From an uncultured bacterium (GTDB lineage Bacteria > Actinomycetota > Coriobacteriia > Coriobacteriales > Coriobacteriaceae): a DNA stretch of 15,228 nucleotides. Where the stretch lies: NCBI GenBank assembly GCA_905215195.1, contig CAJMPF010000013.1, positions 1-15,228 of the forward strand, read 5' to 3'. The number at the start of each line of letters is the position of its first letter. The first letter of the stretch is position 1. The notes beneath the pieces were generated by a model, which saw nothing but the letters and a program-made list of their open reading frames with translations, was not told the origin of the DNA and did no database searches. The translations under genes and the position numbers were made by a program. Below, piece after piece: positions 6,676 through 13,193 of the stretch.

Positions 6676-7564
6676 ACGAAGCAAGGTGACGCAATAGGTG
6701 AAGAAATACCGTCTGGTGTCGATCGGTCCAGGCATTTTGTCGATAGCAAAAGTAGATGGGCAAGGCTACGTCATGCGAGCCTTCAATGGAACACTCGCTC
6801 ACTTCCAGTCCATCTGATGCGAGAGAAGAGCCAGAAAAGCTCAATATCAATCCCCCGGCTTGAAGAAACTCAGTCTGCGCCCTGTTTCCGTATTCGACAT
6901 CGCGAAAGCAGAAATTAACCAGCTGGGTTTCGGGGCATTGATTGATTGCATTGAGACAGGGTGACAAATTAATGGGAACAGCGAGCCTGCCGCCCAGTAA
7001 CTCACAAATGGTCATAGCGTCAACAGATTGATGACCAGCTGGGCATGAAAGAACCTTGAGCTCCTTTTCACCCAAGTATTTCGAAGAAAGGACACTATCC
7101 CTTGGTTCCTCAAATGAGATGGCCGCATCCGAAATGCCAAGCACAAGTGATTCAAAGCATGTGGCCGTTGGCTGATGCCAAACATCAAGGTGAATCTGAG
7201 GGTGCGAGCTTTCAAACGAGTCATACCAGTTTTCGGCAAAAAGTCGCCCCCGCCCATGAAGGCAGGGGGCGTAAAGACGGAAAGGGCCGTCGGGCGAAAC
7301 GCCGCCGTTCCCCGATTGAGCGTACTTTTTGAGATCGTCGACTTGCGCCAGGATCACGCGTGCACGATGCGCAAATTCTCTGCCCGCCGGAGACAAAACA
7401 GCCTCCCCCGCCGATCGATTGAGCAAAACGATCTGATACTCAGATTCCAACTTTTTTATTGCCGACGAAACGGCCTGCGGACTCACGTGAACGGCGCGAG
7501 CCGCTTTGCGCACGCCGCCATAGTTCGCTACAGCTTGAAGGTATTCGAGTTGAGAAAGCTGCAT
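6674..7564 (-). CDS. LysR-family transcriptional regulator
   Basis: LysR-type regulator of 296 residues, typical length. The N-terminal winged helix-turn-helix spans about 1-60: Q-L-E-Y-L-Q-A-V-A, then G-V-R-K-A-A-R-A-V-H-V-S-P-Q-A-V-S-S-A-I-K-K-L-E in the usual recognition-helix position, then L-S-P-A-G-R-E-F. A linker helix follows, then a periplasmic-binding-protein-like effector domain (about 95-296) that is more divergent, so no ligand can be guessed. ATG 7564 is preceded by GGAG at 8 nt. It begins 41 nt after hinT on the same strand with no terminator between, so partial co-transcription is possible. Unlike most LysR genes it is not divergent from its presumed target, the MFS gene downstream. 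Composition is AT-richer than the flanks. Confidence 0.9.
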   Translation of the reverse strand: MQLSQLEYLQAVANYGGVRKAARAVHVSPQAVSSAIKKLESEYQIVLLNRSAGEAVLSPAGREFAHRARVILAQVDDLKKYAQSGNGGVSPDGPFRLYAPCLHGRGRLFAENWYDSFESSHPQIHLDVWHQPTATCFESLVLGISDAAISFEEPRDSVLSSKYLGEKELKVLSCPAGHQSVDAMTICELLGGRLAVPINLSPCLNAINQCPETQLVNFCFRDVEYGNRAQTEFLQAGGLILSFSGSSLASDGLEVSECSIEGSHDVALPIYFCYRQNAWTDRHQTVFLHLLRHLAS

Positions 7565-7605
7565 AGATTACTCCAAAGGCAGCCAAGTCGACGGGCCGTG
7601 CGTCC

Positions 7606-7941
7606 TCAGATGAGGTTCTCGCCCAGGTTCTTGCCGCCGAGAACGTGCATGTGGAAGTGCATGACGGTCTGGCCGGCGTTGACGCCCTTGTTGGAGATGA
7701 CGCGGAAACCGTCCTCCAGGCCCTTGGCCTTAGCGACCTCCTGGATGGCGTGAGCCATGGCGCCCATGGTCTCGGCAGGCACGCTGTCGGCGATGTCGCT
7801 GTAGTGCTTCTTGGGGATCACGAGGGTATGGACCGGCGCCTGGGGGTTGAGGTCGTCGAAGGCGATGACCTGATCATCCTCGTAGACGACGGTCGAGGGG
7901 ATCTCGTGGTTGGCGATTTTGCAGAAGATGCAATCACACAT
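7606..7941 (-). CDS. hinT: HIT-family purine nucleoside phosphoramidase/hydrolase
   Basis: Small cytoplasmic histidine-triad protein of 111 residues; HinT proteins hydrolyse AMP-lysine and related nucleoside phosphoramidates. The N-terminus has MCDCIFCKI, the common C-x2-C opening of bacterial Hint proteins. HTLVIPKKHY follows mid-protein, and the catalytic triad H-x-H-x-H is at H95, H97 and H99 (HFHMHVLGG). I chose ATG 7941, preceded by AAAGGA with 7 nt spacing, over the ATG-like start at 7959 that would overlap this ribosome site. It follows xseB by 49 nt but has its own promoter-like TATAAT. The exact physiological substrate is not known for most bacterial members. Confidence 0.92.
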   Translation of the reverse strand: MCDCIFCKIANHEIPSTVVYEDDQVIAFDDLNPQAPVHTLVIPKKHYSDIADSVPAETMGAMAHAIQEVAKAKGLEDGFRVISNKGVNAGQTVMHFHMHVLGGKNLGENLI

Positions 7942-7970
7942 GGTTGGTTCCTTTCTCACAGACCAAGGTA

Positions 7971-8000
7971 ATTATATTTGGTCGGGATGGTTAGAACGAA
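7971..8000 (-). promoter_or_regulatory. Candidate hinT promoter
   Basis: A consensus -10, TATAAT, is read on the minus strand at 7976-7971, with a weak -35 TTCGTT (8000-7995) at 18 nt inside the end of xseB. The -10 lies within the dyad GACCAA-N11-TTGGTC (7961-7966 and 7978-7983), which could bind a regulator. The leader to ATG 7941 would be about 20-25 nt. Confidence 0.5.
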
Positions 8001-8257
8001 AGCTTGTCGTCGGTGTTGGCGGTTTCGCCGTCGGCGAGCACGTCGTTGCCGTCGACGTCCTTCAGGAGCACCGAGACCTTCTGCTCGGCATCGGACAGGC
8101 GGGTGCGCAGGCTCTTGAGGAGCTCGACGCCGCGGGTATAGCTCTCGAGTGACTCCTCGAGCTCCATATCGCCCGACTCCAGGCTGCGGATAATAAGTTC
8201 CAACTCCTGCGAAGCCTGCTTGTACGTAAGCTGCTCGACCGGGGTCTTCTCTGCCAT
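7991..8257 (-). CDS. xseB: Exodeoxyribonuclease VII small subunit
   Basis: Small subunit of exonuclease VII, 88 residues, cytoplasmic. The family core is visible: LTYKQASQELELIIRSLESG (10-29), then MELEESLESYTRGVELLK and CR-like L-x-x-AEQKVSVL. It is a short helical hairpin in which several copies bind each large subunit. The C-terminal 20 residues after about 68 are acidic and variable, normal for the family. ATG 8257 is preceded by AGGAAAGGA. It lies 42 nt after xseA on the same strand, giving the usual xseA-xseB operon. Confidence 0.93.
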   Translation of the reverse strand: MAEKTPVEQLTYKQASQELELIIRSLESGDMELEESLESYTRGVELLKSLRTRLSDAEQKVSVLLKDVDGNDVLADGETANTDDKLSF

Positions 8258-8299
8258 ATCTGTTTCCTTTCCTAAAGGTCTATCACTATGAAACGCGGT

Positions 8300-9751
8300 C
8301 TACTCGACCGTATTGACGGTTGCCGCCACGTTGCCGTCTGCCATGCGCACGCGAATGGCGTCGCCGGGCTTAAAGGCCTGGGCGCTCGTAGCCACACCAT
8401 CATCGCTGTACGCGATGGAATAGCCGCGGGCAAGCACCTTGATCGGCGACAGGGCATCGAGCGAGGCCGCTGCACGGCCTAAGTCAGACGCGGGTTTGTT
8501 TAACATCGCGCGTCCCTGATGCTCCAGACGGGAACTCGCGAGCGTGAGCGCATGGCGCTTGCCATCGAGCCCCGAGGTGCTTGTGACCAGGCGCTCGGGC
8601 AGACGCTCGAAGTTAGAGCGGAATGCCCCGACCGAGCGCACTATGGCGCCCGACAGGCGATCGGCAGTCAGCGCAAGCTCCGATTCGCGACGCTCGACCA
8701 TAAATGTGGGGTCGTTGAGACACGGGCGGCACGCAGCCGCATCGAGCGCATCGCCCAAGCGAGCCGTATAGGTATCCCAGGCGCGGCGACCGCGCTGATC
8801 GAGCATCTCCAGGTCGACCTGGGCCGACCCAATCATCGATGCCATCGCGGCACCCAGACGCTGATGGCGCGCCTCGAGCACATCGGCCAACTCCGTCATA
8901 GCCGGCGCCACCGATTCTGCCGCCGCCGTGGGCGTGGAGGCGCGACGGTCGCTCACCATGTCGCAAATCGAGGTATCGGGCTCATGGCCAATGCCGGTCA
9001 CCACGGGCACAGGACAAGCCGCCACCGCGCGGGCAAGCTCCTCGTCATTAAAGGTCATAAGGTCCTCAAAGGAGCCGCCGCCGCGCACCAGCAAAATGCA
9101 ATCCGGCGCCGGCGTAATGGAAGCGGCGCGGCGCAAGCCCTCAATGAGCTCTGCCGGCGCGCCCTCGCCCTGAACTTTGGCGCCCACGCAGACGAGCTCG
9201 ACGAGTGGATTGCGACGACGCAATGTGCGCTTGACGTCGTCGATTACGGCACCCGAAAGCGAGGTGACGACCGCCACGCGCGAGCAGAACACCGGTATGC
9301 GGCGCTTGCGCGCTTCGTCCATCAGGCCCTCGCGGCGTAGCTTTTCGGCCAGTTGCGCCACTTGTTGACGCAGCAGACCCTCCCCCGCCAGCGAAAACGA
9401 GCGAGCGACAAAGCTCATGCGGCCCGTGGCCTTATAGAGATTGAAGCTGCCCTTAAAGCTCACCTGCATGCCGTCGCGCAGATCGAACGTGCGCTTAAGA
9501 TAGGCACCCTTCCAAATGATGCAGTCAACGGCGGCCGAATCGTCCTTAATCTGGAAGTAGCAGTGGCCGCTTCGGGCATTGGGGCCACGGAAGCCCGTAA
9601 CCTCGCCCAGGACGCTCAGCTGCGGAATGGCATCGAGCGCACCGGCAGCGATCTCTACCGCCTGGCTCACGCTGAGCTCCTTGTGCTCCTGCTCATCCGA
9701 ACCGTCGAACTCAGCGGAAACGGCATTGCCGGTTAGATTCCAGCCTGCCAC
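8300..9751 (-). CDS. xseA: Exodeoxyribonuclease VII large subunit
   Basis: Catalytic subunit of exonuclease VII, which degrades single-stranded DNA from both ends to acid-soluble oligonucleotides in repair. Predicted 483 residues (E. coli 456). It has an N-terminal OB-fold (about 26-120, with L-G-E-V-T-G-F and S-G-H-C-Y-F-Q-I-K-D). The catalytic domain is about 150-285, with VVTSLSGAVIDDV, RGGGSFEDL (223-231), GIGHEPDTSICD (253-264) and DRRASTPTAAAE. A long helical region and a C-terminal SPIKVLARGYSI motif follow. I prefer GTG 9751 because AAAGGAGG lies just 4 nt before it; ATG 9769 six codons upstream has no ribosome site and would place that signal inside the gene. The frame opens further to 9835 but without support. 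Followed by xseB. Confidence 0.92.
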   Translation of the reverse strand: MAGWNLTGNAVSAEFDGSDEQEHKELSVSQAVEIAAGALDAIPQLSVLGEVTGFRGPNARSGHCYFQIKDDSAAVDCIIWKGAYLKRTFDLRDGMQVSFKGSFNLYKATGRMSFVARSFSLAGEGLLRQQVAQLAEKLRREGLMDEARKRRIPVFCSRVAVVTSLSGAVIDDVKRTLRRRNPLVELVCVGAKVQGEGAPAELIEGLRRAASITPAPDCILLVRGGGSFEDLMTFNDEELARAVAACPVPVVTGIGHEPDTSICDMVSDRRASTPTAAAESVAPAMTELADVLEARHQRLGAAMASMIGSAQVDLEMLDQRGRRAWDTYTARLGDALDAAACRPCLNDPTFMVERRESELALTADRLSGAIVRSVGAFRSNFERLPERLVTSTSGLDGKRHALTLASSRLEHQGRAMLNKPASDLGRAAASLDALSPIKVLARGYSIAYSDDGVATSAQAFKPGDAIRVRMADGNVAATVNTVE

Positions 9752-9820
9752 GCAGCCTCCTTTCGTCATCGTGCACAAGGGCTTCGGCCCCGTGCAAATT
9801 CGAGTCCAACACATAGTACA

Positions 9821-9850
9821 GCGCCGCGGGGACACAAATCTCCGCGGCGC
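9821..9850 (-). terminator. GC-rich hairpin between yugP-like gene and xseA
   Basis: A 9-bp perfect stem GCGCCGCGG/CCGCGGCGC (9821-9829 with 9842-9850), extendable with a G-T wobble, lies 16 nt past the protease stop. No T-run follows on the minus strand, so termination would be partial at best. A second small hairpin with a TTCG loop (9772-9796) lies just before xseA. Confidence 0.4.
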
Positions 9851-9866
9851 CTGTCAAGCCAATTTG

Positions 9867-10571
9867 TTATCGGTTGGAGTTTCTGTTGTAGCGAGCCATC
9901 AGGTAGAGCAGCTGAATGATCGAAGTGAGCGCTGCAGCAACGTAGGTAAGCGCGGCTGCCGTCAGGACCTTCTTGGCACCATTGACCTGCTTGGAGCTCA
10001 TGCCCGACTGCTCGATGTACGCCACGGCGCGGCGGCTGGCATCAATCTCGACCGGCAGCGTAACGAGTTGGAACAGCACGCTAAACGAGAAGAAGATCAA
10101 CGCGAGGGTCGTGAGCCCCGCGATGTTCATAAACAGCCCCATGAGTAGCACGATGGTCCAGGTGTTCTGGGTAAAGTTGACGACCGGGACCAGGGCAGTG
10201 CGCACCTTCATCATGGCGTAACCGCTTTGGCGCTGGGCGGCATGGCCCGCCTCGTGACAGGCGACGGCAACGCTTGCGACCGAACCGCCCGAACGGTTGG
10301 CATCAGAGAGGTACAGGTTGTTATCCTGCGGGTTGTAATGGTCAGTGAGCTCACCGGCGACGCCCTTGATACCCACGGCATTGCAACCGTTGGCGTCGAG
10401 CATACGGCGCGCGACCGCGGCGCCCGTGTCGCCGTCCGAGCGAACCTTGGACCAGGTTTTGTACGTCGAGTTGATATAGCTCTGAGCAGCAAGACCGAGC
10501 ACCGTACAAACAAGAACAACCAGCAGGTACAGCGGGTCGATGCCAAAGCCGTATCCATAGTAATAGGGCAT
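9867..10571 (-). CDS. YugP-like membrane zinc metallopeptidase
   Basis: Predicted integral membrane zinc-dependent protease of 234 residues, of the YugP / neutral zinc metallopeptidase family (Zn_peptidase_2). Segment 1 spans about 12-30. The active site HEAGH (106-110) follows the family lead-in S-V-A-S-V-A-V-A-C. A likely third zinc-site region is LPVEIDASRRA (172-182). Further hydrophobic segments are about 135-172 and 197-225. The N-terminus MPYYYGYGFG is tyrosine- and glycine-rich, as in relatives. ATG 10571 is preceded by AAGGA at 7 nt. It lies 64 nt after rnd on the same strand and is probably co-transcribed. Its substrate is unknown. Confidence 0.88.
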   Translation of the reverse strand: MPYYYGYGFGIDPLYLLVVLVCTVLGLAAQSYINSTYKTWSKVRSDGDTGAAVARRMLDANGCNAVGIKGVAGELTDHYNPQDNNLYLSDANRSGGSVASVAVACHEAGHAAQRQSGYAMMKVRTALVPVVNFTQNTWTIVLLMGLFMNIAGLTTLALIFFSFSVLFQLVTLPVEIDASRRAVAYIEQSGMSSKQVNGAKKVLTAAALTYVAAALTSIIQLLYLMARYNRNSNR

Positions 10572-10635
10572 GCGAATTCCTTCGAATCGAGTTACACGTT
10601 GGAGGCATTCTACCCACTCAGCCGACTAGGCTTCC

Positions 10636-11769
10636 CTATAACAACTCAATCTTTCCGTCCTTCACGGTGAGTCCCATGTTGCCCGAGAGCAAATCGTCCA
10701 GGCGCGAGCCCACAAGCTCAAAACGCCAACCTTCGCGCAAGCGGCTTTGCTCGGGATGCTCAATATAGTCGGCCAGGTCATCGCGCGAGGCAATAACCGA
10801 GGTCGCAACGCCCGAACGCTCGGCAACCAGGCGAATAAGCGCATACATAAGGTCGGTCACGCTCTCCAGCTCCGGAGAGATCTGGCGATGCCCGCGCACC
10901 AAGAGCGGCAGGCGATCATGCGGACAGCTCGCACCGCGCTTGATGGCCATGAGTGCGCCGTCCACGTCGCGCTCCCCCAGCTGATCGGTACCGCGGATGC
11001 TACGGAACTCCTCGACACGCACGGGATTGCGCTTGACGAGCGCCAGCAGCGTATCGTCGGACATGACCCACTTGCGCGGGATGTTGCGCCGCTCGGCGCG
11101 GTCCTCACGCCAGGCGGCAAGCTCGCGCGCAATGCCCAGCTGATGGCGGCTGCACGAATTGATGCGCTTGACCTTGCGGAATGCTTCATGGCGGTCAGCG
11201 CGGTAGTGCGACTCGTCGGCCAGAGGACGCAACTCGTCGAGCACCCAATCCACACGGCCCAGCTCGCGCAGGCGGCTCATCATCTCGGTATAGGCGACGA
11301 TCAGATACTTGACGTCATCGATCGCGTACTCAATCTGTTTATCGGTCAGCGGGCGGCGCGACCAGTCGGTCAGCGACTCGGTCTTAGGCAACGAAACGCC
11401 GCAGAACGTCTGCACGAGCGCACCGTAGGAAATCTGCTGGCGCTCGCCCAAAAAGGCGGCGGCGACCTGCGTGTCAAAAATCGGACGCGGCAGCGCGCCC
11501 ACGGTGTGGAGCATGACCTCCATATCCTGCGAGCAGGCGTGGAAGACCTTGGTCACGCTCTCGTCGGCCATGAGTTCGGCCAAGGGAGACAGGTCGTCGA
11601 TCACCAGCGGATCGACCGCGACGCTCTCGGCAGGGGTGGCAATCTGAACCAGGCACAGGCGTGGATGGAACGTGCGCTCGCGCAAAAACTCGGTATCGAC
11701 GGCAATCGCGTCAAACTCACGGGCGCGCTGGCAAAAGTCGAGTAGAGCCTGATGTGTGGAAATGTACAT
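10636..11769 (-). CDS. rnd: Ribonuclease D
   Basis: 3'-5' exoribonuclease of 377 residues acting in tRNA 3'-end maturation and RNA turnover. The DEDDy exonuclease domain is at the N-terminus: D25 and E27 in VDTEFLRE, D82 in HACSQDMEV, and the Y-x3-D motif at Y148 and D152 (EYAIDDVKYL). An HRDC domain follows at about 205-285 (L-G-I-A-R-E-L-A-A-W-R-E-D-R-A), with a second HRDC-like region to the end. ATG 11769 is chosen because the exonuclease fold begins directly after it; it has only a weak ribosome site (ATGGGTTGAT). A GTG at 11805 would add 12 residues without a better site. Divergent from the lipid kinase gene across about 98 nt. Confidence 0.92.
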   Translation of the reverse strand: MYISTHQALLDFCQRAREFDAIAVDTEFLRERTFHPRLCLVQIATPAESVAVDPLVIDDLSPLAELMADESVTKVFHACSQDMEVMLHTVGALPRPIFDTQVAAAFLGERQQISYGALVQTFCGVSLPKTESLTDWSRRPLTDKQIEYAIDDVKYLIVAYTEMMSRLRELGRVDWVLDELRPLADESHYRADRHEAFRKVKRINSCSRHQLGIARELAAWREDRAERRNIPRKWVMSDDTLLALVKRNPVRVEEFRSIRGTDQLGERDVDGALMAIKRGASCPHDRLPLLVRGHRQISPELESVTDLMYALIRLVAERSGVATSVIASRDDLADYIEHPEQSRLREGWRFELVGSRLDDLLSGNMGLTVKDGKIELL

Positions 11770-11833
11770 ATCAACCCATCGAATAAGGTTAGGCCCGAAA
11801 AACACGGGTAGGATATCGGCATTGCTCTACAAC

Positions 11834-11839
11834 TATACT
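11834..11839 (+). promoter_or_regulatory. Candidate -10 box for the lipid kinase gene
   Basis: TATACT lies 29 nt before the ATG at 11868 in the short divergent region. No convincing -35 is found 16-18 nt upstream (GATATC at 11812-11817). The same region holds a CCCG/CGGG mini-dyad (11794-11808). Confidence 0.3.
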
Positions 11840-11867
11840 CGGTTAGTCACAGAACGGGAACGTAAGT

Positions 11868-12785
11868 ATGCGCTGCCTCATCATCCACAACCCGGCATCG
11901 GGCCCCAGCTCCGATGAAATCTTCGCATTCACGCACGCCCTTGCACAGGGCGGCGACGAGGTCGTGATGCGCTTTATCGGCGATGGCATGGAGCCCGAGG
12001 ATGCCGTGGCGGATGTGCGCGAGTTCGATCGCGTGGTGATTTCGGGCGGCGACGGCACCGTCTCCAACGTGCTCGACCAGATGCGCGGATGCGGCGTCCC
12101 CACGCTCGTCTTCCCCTCCGGCACGGCCTGCCTATTCTTCAACAACATCGGCAATGCGCGCGAGGCGGCGGCGCTCGCCAAGGCCTGCCGCGACGGCCGC
12201 ACCGTCAAGGCGGATATGGGTGAGCTCTTTTGGCTCGACGAGAACGGCAACGAAAAGCGCCACGGCTTCATCATCATCGCCGGCTCGGGCTACGATGCCG
12301 AGATCATGATGAAGGCCGCCCCCACCAAAAACGACATCGGCGAGATCGCCTACTTCCTCTCCGCGCTCGCCACGCCCAACCCCACGGTGGCGCACTTTAC
12401 GATTGAGCATGACGGCATTGTCGAGGAACTCGATGGCATCTGCTGCATGGCAGGCAACACCTCAGTCATCCAAAACGACATCAACCTATTCCCCGACTGT
12501 CGCATGAACGACGGCATGGTCGATATCGCAGTCATCGACCCCGTAAAAACCGTGCAGCTGCTCCCGACCGTGATCACCGCCGCACTCGATCCCGCCGGCA
12601 AGGTGCTCGGCCGTCCGCAGTTCAAAATCATCCAGACCAAAGAAGCCAAGATCACCTGCACCCCGTCGCTGGGTATGCAGTTCGATGGCGAAATCATCTC
12701 CAGCAACTCGGGCGTCTTTGGAGCCCGCGCACTTCCACAATGCCTCGACCTCATCGTCGACGAATTCTCCCCGCTCGGAAAATAG
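11868..12785 (+). CDS. Diacylglycerol kinase-family lipid kinase (YegS/DgkB-like)
   Basis: Predicted 305-residue lipid kinase that would phosphorylate diacylglycerol or a related lipid at the membrane, recycling it into phospholipid synthesis. The catalytic domain opens with IHNPASG (6-12) and contains the nucleotide motif GGDGT (60-64). PSGTACLFFNNIG (83-95) stands where relatives usually have PLGTANDFAR, so this loop is divergent. The C-terminal beta-sandwich includes NDINLFPDCRMNDGMVDI and the terminal QFDGE motif. The ribosome site is weak (GGGAA, 11856-11860) but the ATG is the only sensible start. Its stop overlaps the ribosome site of a 30-residue membrane protein. Whether the substrate is diacylglycerol, undecaprenol or a sphingoid-like lipid cannot be told. 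Confidence 0.85.
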   Translation: MRCLIIHNPASGPSSDEIFAFTHALAQGGDEVVMRFIGDGMEPEDAVADVREFDRVVISGGDGTVSNVLDQMRGCGVPTLVFPSGTACLFFNNIGNAREAAALAKACRDGRTVKADMGELFWLDENGNEKRHGFIIIAGSGYDAEIMMKAAPTKNDIGEIAYFLSALATPNPTVAHFTIEHDGIVEELDGICCMAGNTSVIQNDINLFPDCRMNDGMVDIAVIDPVKTVQLLPTVITAALDPAGKVLGRPQFKIIQTKEAKITCTPSLGMQFDGEIISSNSGVFGARALPQCLDLIVDEFSPLGK

Positions 12786-12794
12786 GAGGACTCT

Positions 12795-12887
12795 ATGAAC
12801 GACAATCCCCTGCTCGGCTTTATCATCATCGTTTTGGCCATGCTCGTCGGCTATGCGATCAACGTGATCCACCGCCGGAAGAAGTAA
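12795..12887 (+). CDS. 30-residue single-pass membrane protein
   Basis: A very short ORF of 30 residues: N-terminal M-N-D-N-P, a hydrophobic stretch from about residue 6 to 25 (L-L-G-F-I-I-I-V-L-A-M-L-V-G-Y), and a basic tail ending H-R-R-K-K. This is a single transmembrane helix with the positive end predicted in the cytoplasm. An AGGAGGA ribosome site (12784-12790) lies 4 nt before ATG 12795 and overlaps the lipid kinase stop (12783-12785), so translation is probably coupled. A strong terminator follows 36 nt after the stop. I recognise no family. It could be a small partner or regulator of the kinase; that is inference. Confidence 0.7.
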   Translation: MNDNPLLGFIIIVLAMLVGYAINVIHRRKK

Positions 12888-12923
12888 TTCCACATTGGTA
12901 TGATATTCATCAAATTATCGTCT

Positions 12924-12968
12924 CCCCTGCTGTTTATGCATTTGCCAAACAGCAGGGGATTTTCATTT
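12924..12968 (+). terminator. Rho-independent terminator after the lipid kinase operon
   Basis: A perfect 12-bp stem CCCCTGCTGTTT/AAACAGCAGGGG (12924-12935 with 12947-12958) has an 11-nt loop and is followed by ATTTTCATTT. It closes the kinase and small-protein transcript. Confidence 0.85.
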
Positions 12969-13193
12969 CAGGCATTCCCAGCTACTTTATTCGGCTACAG
13001 TAATTACAGGGCGTCTTTATTAAAGTAAAGCTACAAACTGAGTACAATTAACCGCTCGTCGCATATTTCATCACGCTTATCGAGTAAGTGTCTTTCATAG
13101 ATGAATATTGTTTCCAGTTCGTTACGCTAATGGGGTGTCTTTATTGGCTGAAGCCCTCTGGCGACAGAGGGCTTTCGCACGCTGGGAGGGAAA
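12969..13193 (+). promoter_or_regulatory. Leader/promoter region of the C69 peptidase gene
   Basis: No gene is seen in this 225-nt AT-rich stretch. TACAAT (13043-13048) is a good -10 candidate, with a weak -35 TTAAAG (13020-13025) at 17 nt. That would leave a long leader of about 140 nt. The leader contains a perfect 10-bp hairpin AAGCCCTCTG/CAGAGGGCTT (13151-13160 with 13165-13174) closed by a GCGA tetraloop, 9 nt upstream of the GGGAGGG ribosome site (13184-13190). It could stabilise the mRNA or modulate translation. No known riboswitch consensus was recognised. Confidence 0.45.

Noticed and set aside
9813..9857. Promoter for xseA with a perfect TTGACA (minus strand, 9857-9852)
   Set aside because: The nearest -10-like TACTAT (9818-9813) is 33 nt away with a GC-rich hairpin between; no acceptable -10 at 16-18 nt.
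12900..13028. Short plus-strand ORF after the 30-aa gene
   Set aside because: It runs through the strong terminator hairpin, has no ribosome site, and no protein-like composition.
13011..13146. Recurring GTCTTT motif (13013, 13090, 13137) in the C69 leader
   Set aside because: Short, irregularly spaced (77 and 47 bp) and expected by chance in AT-rich DNA.
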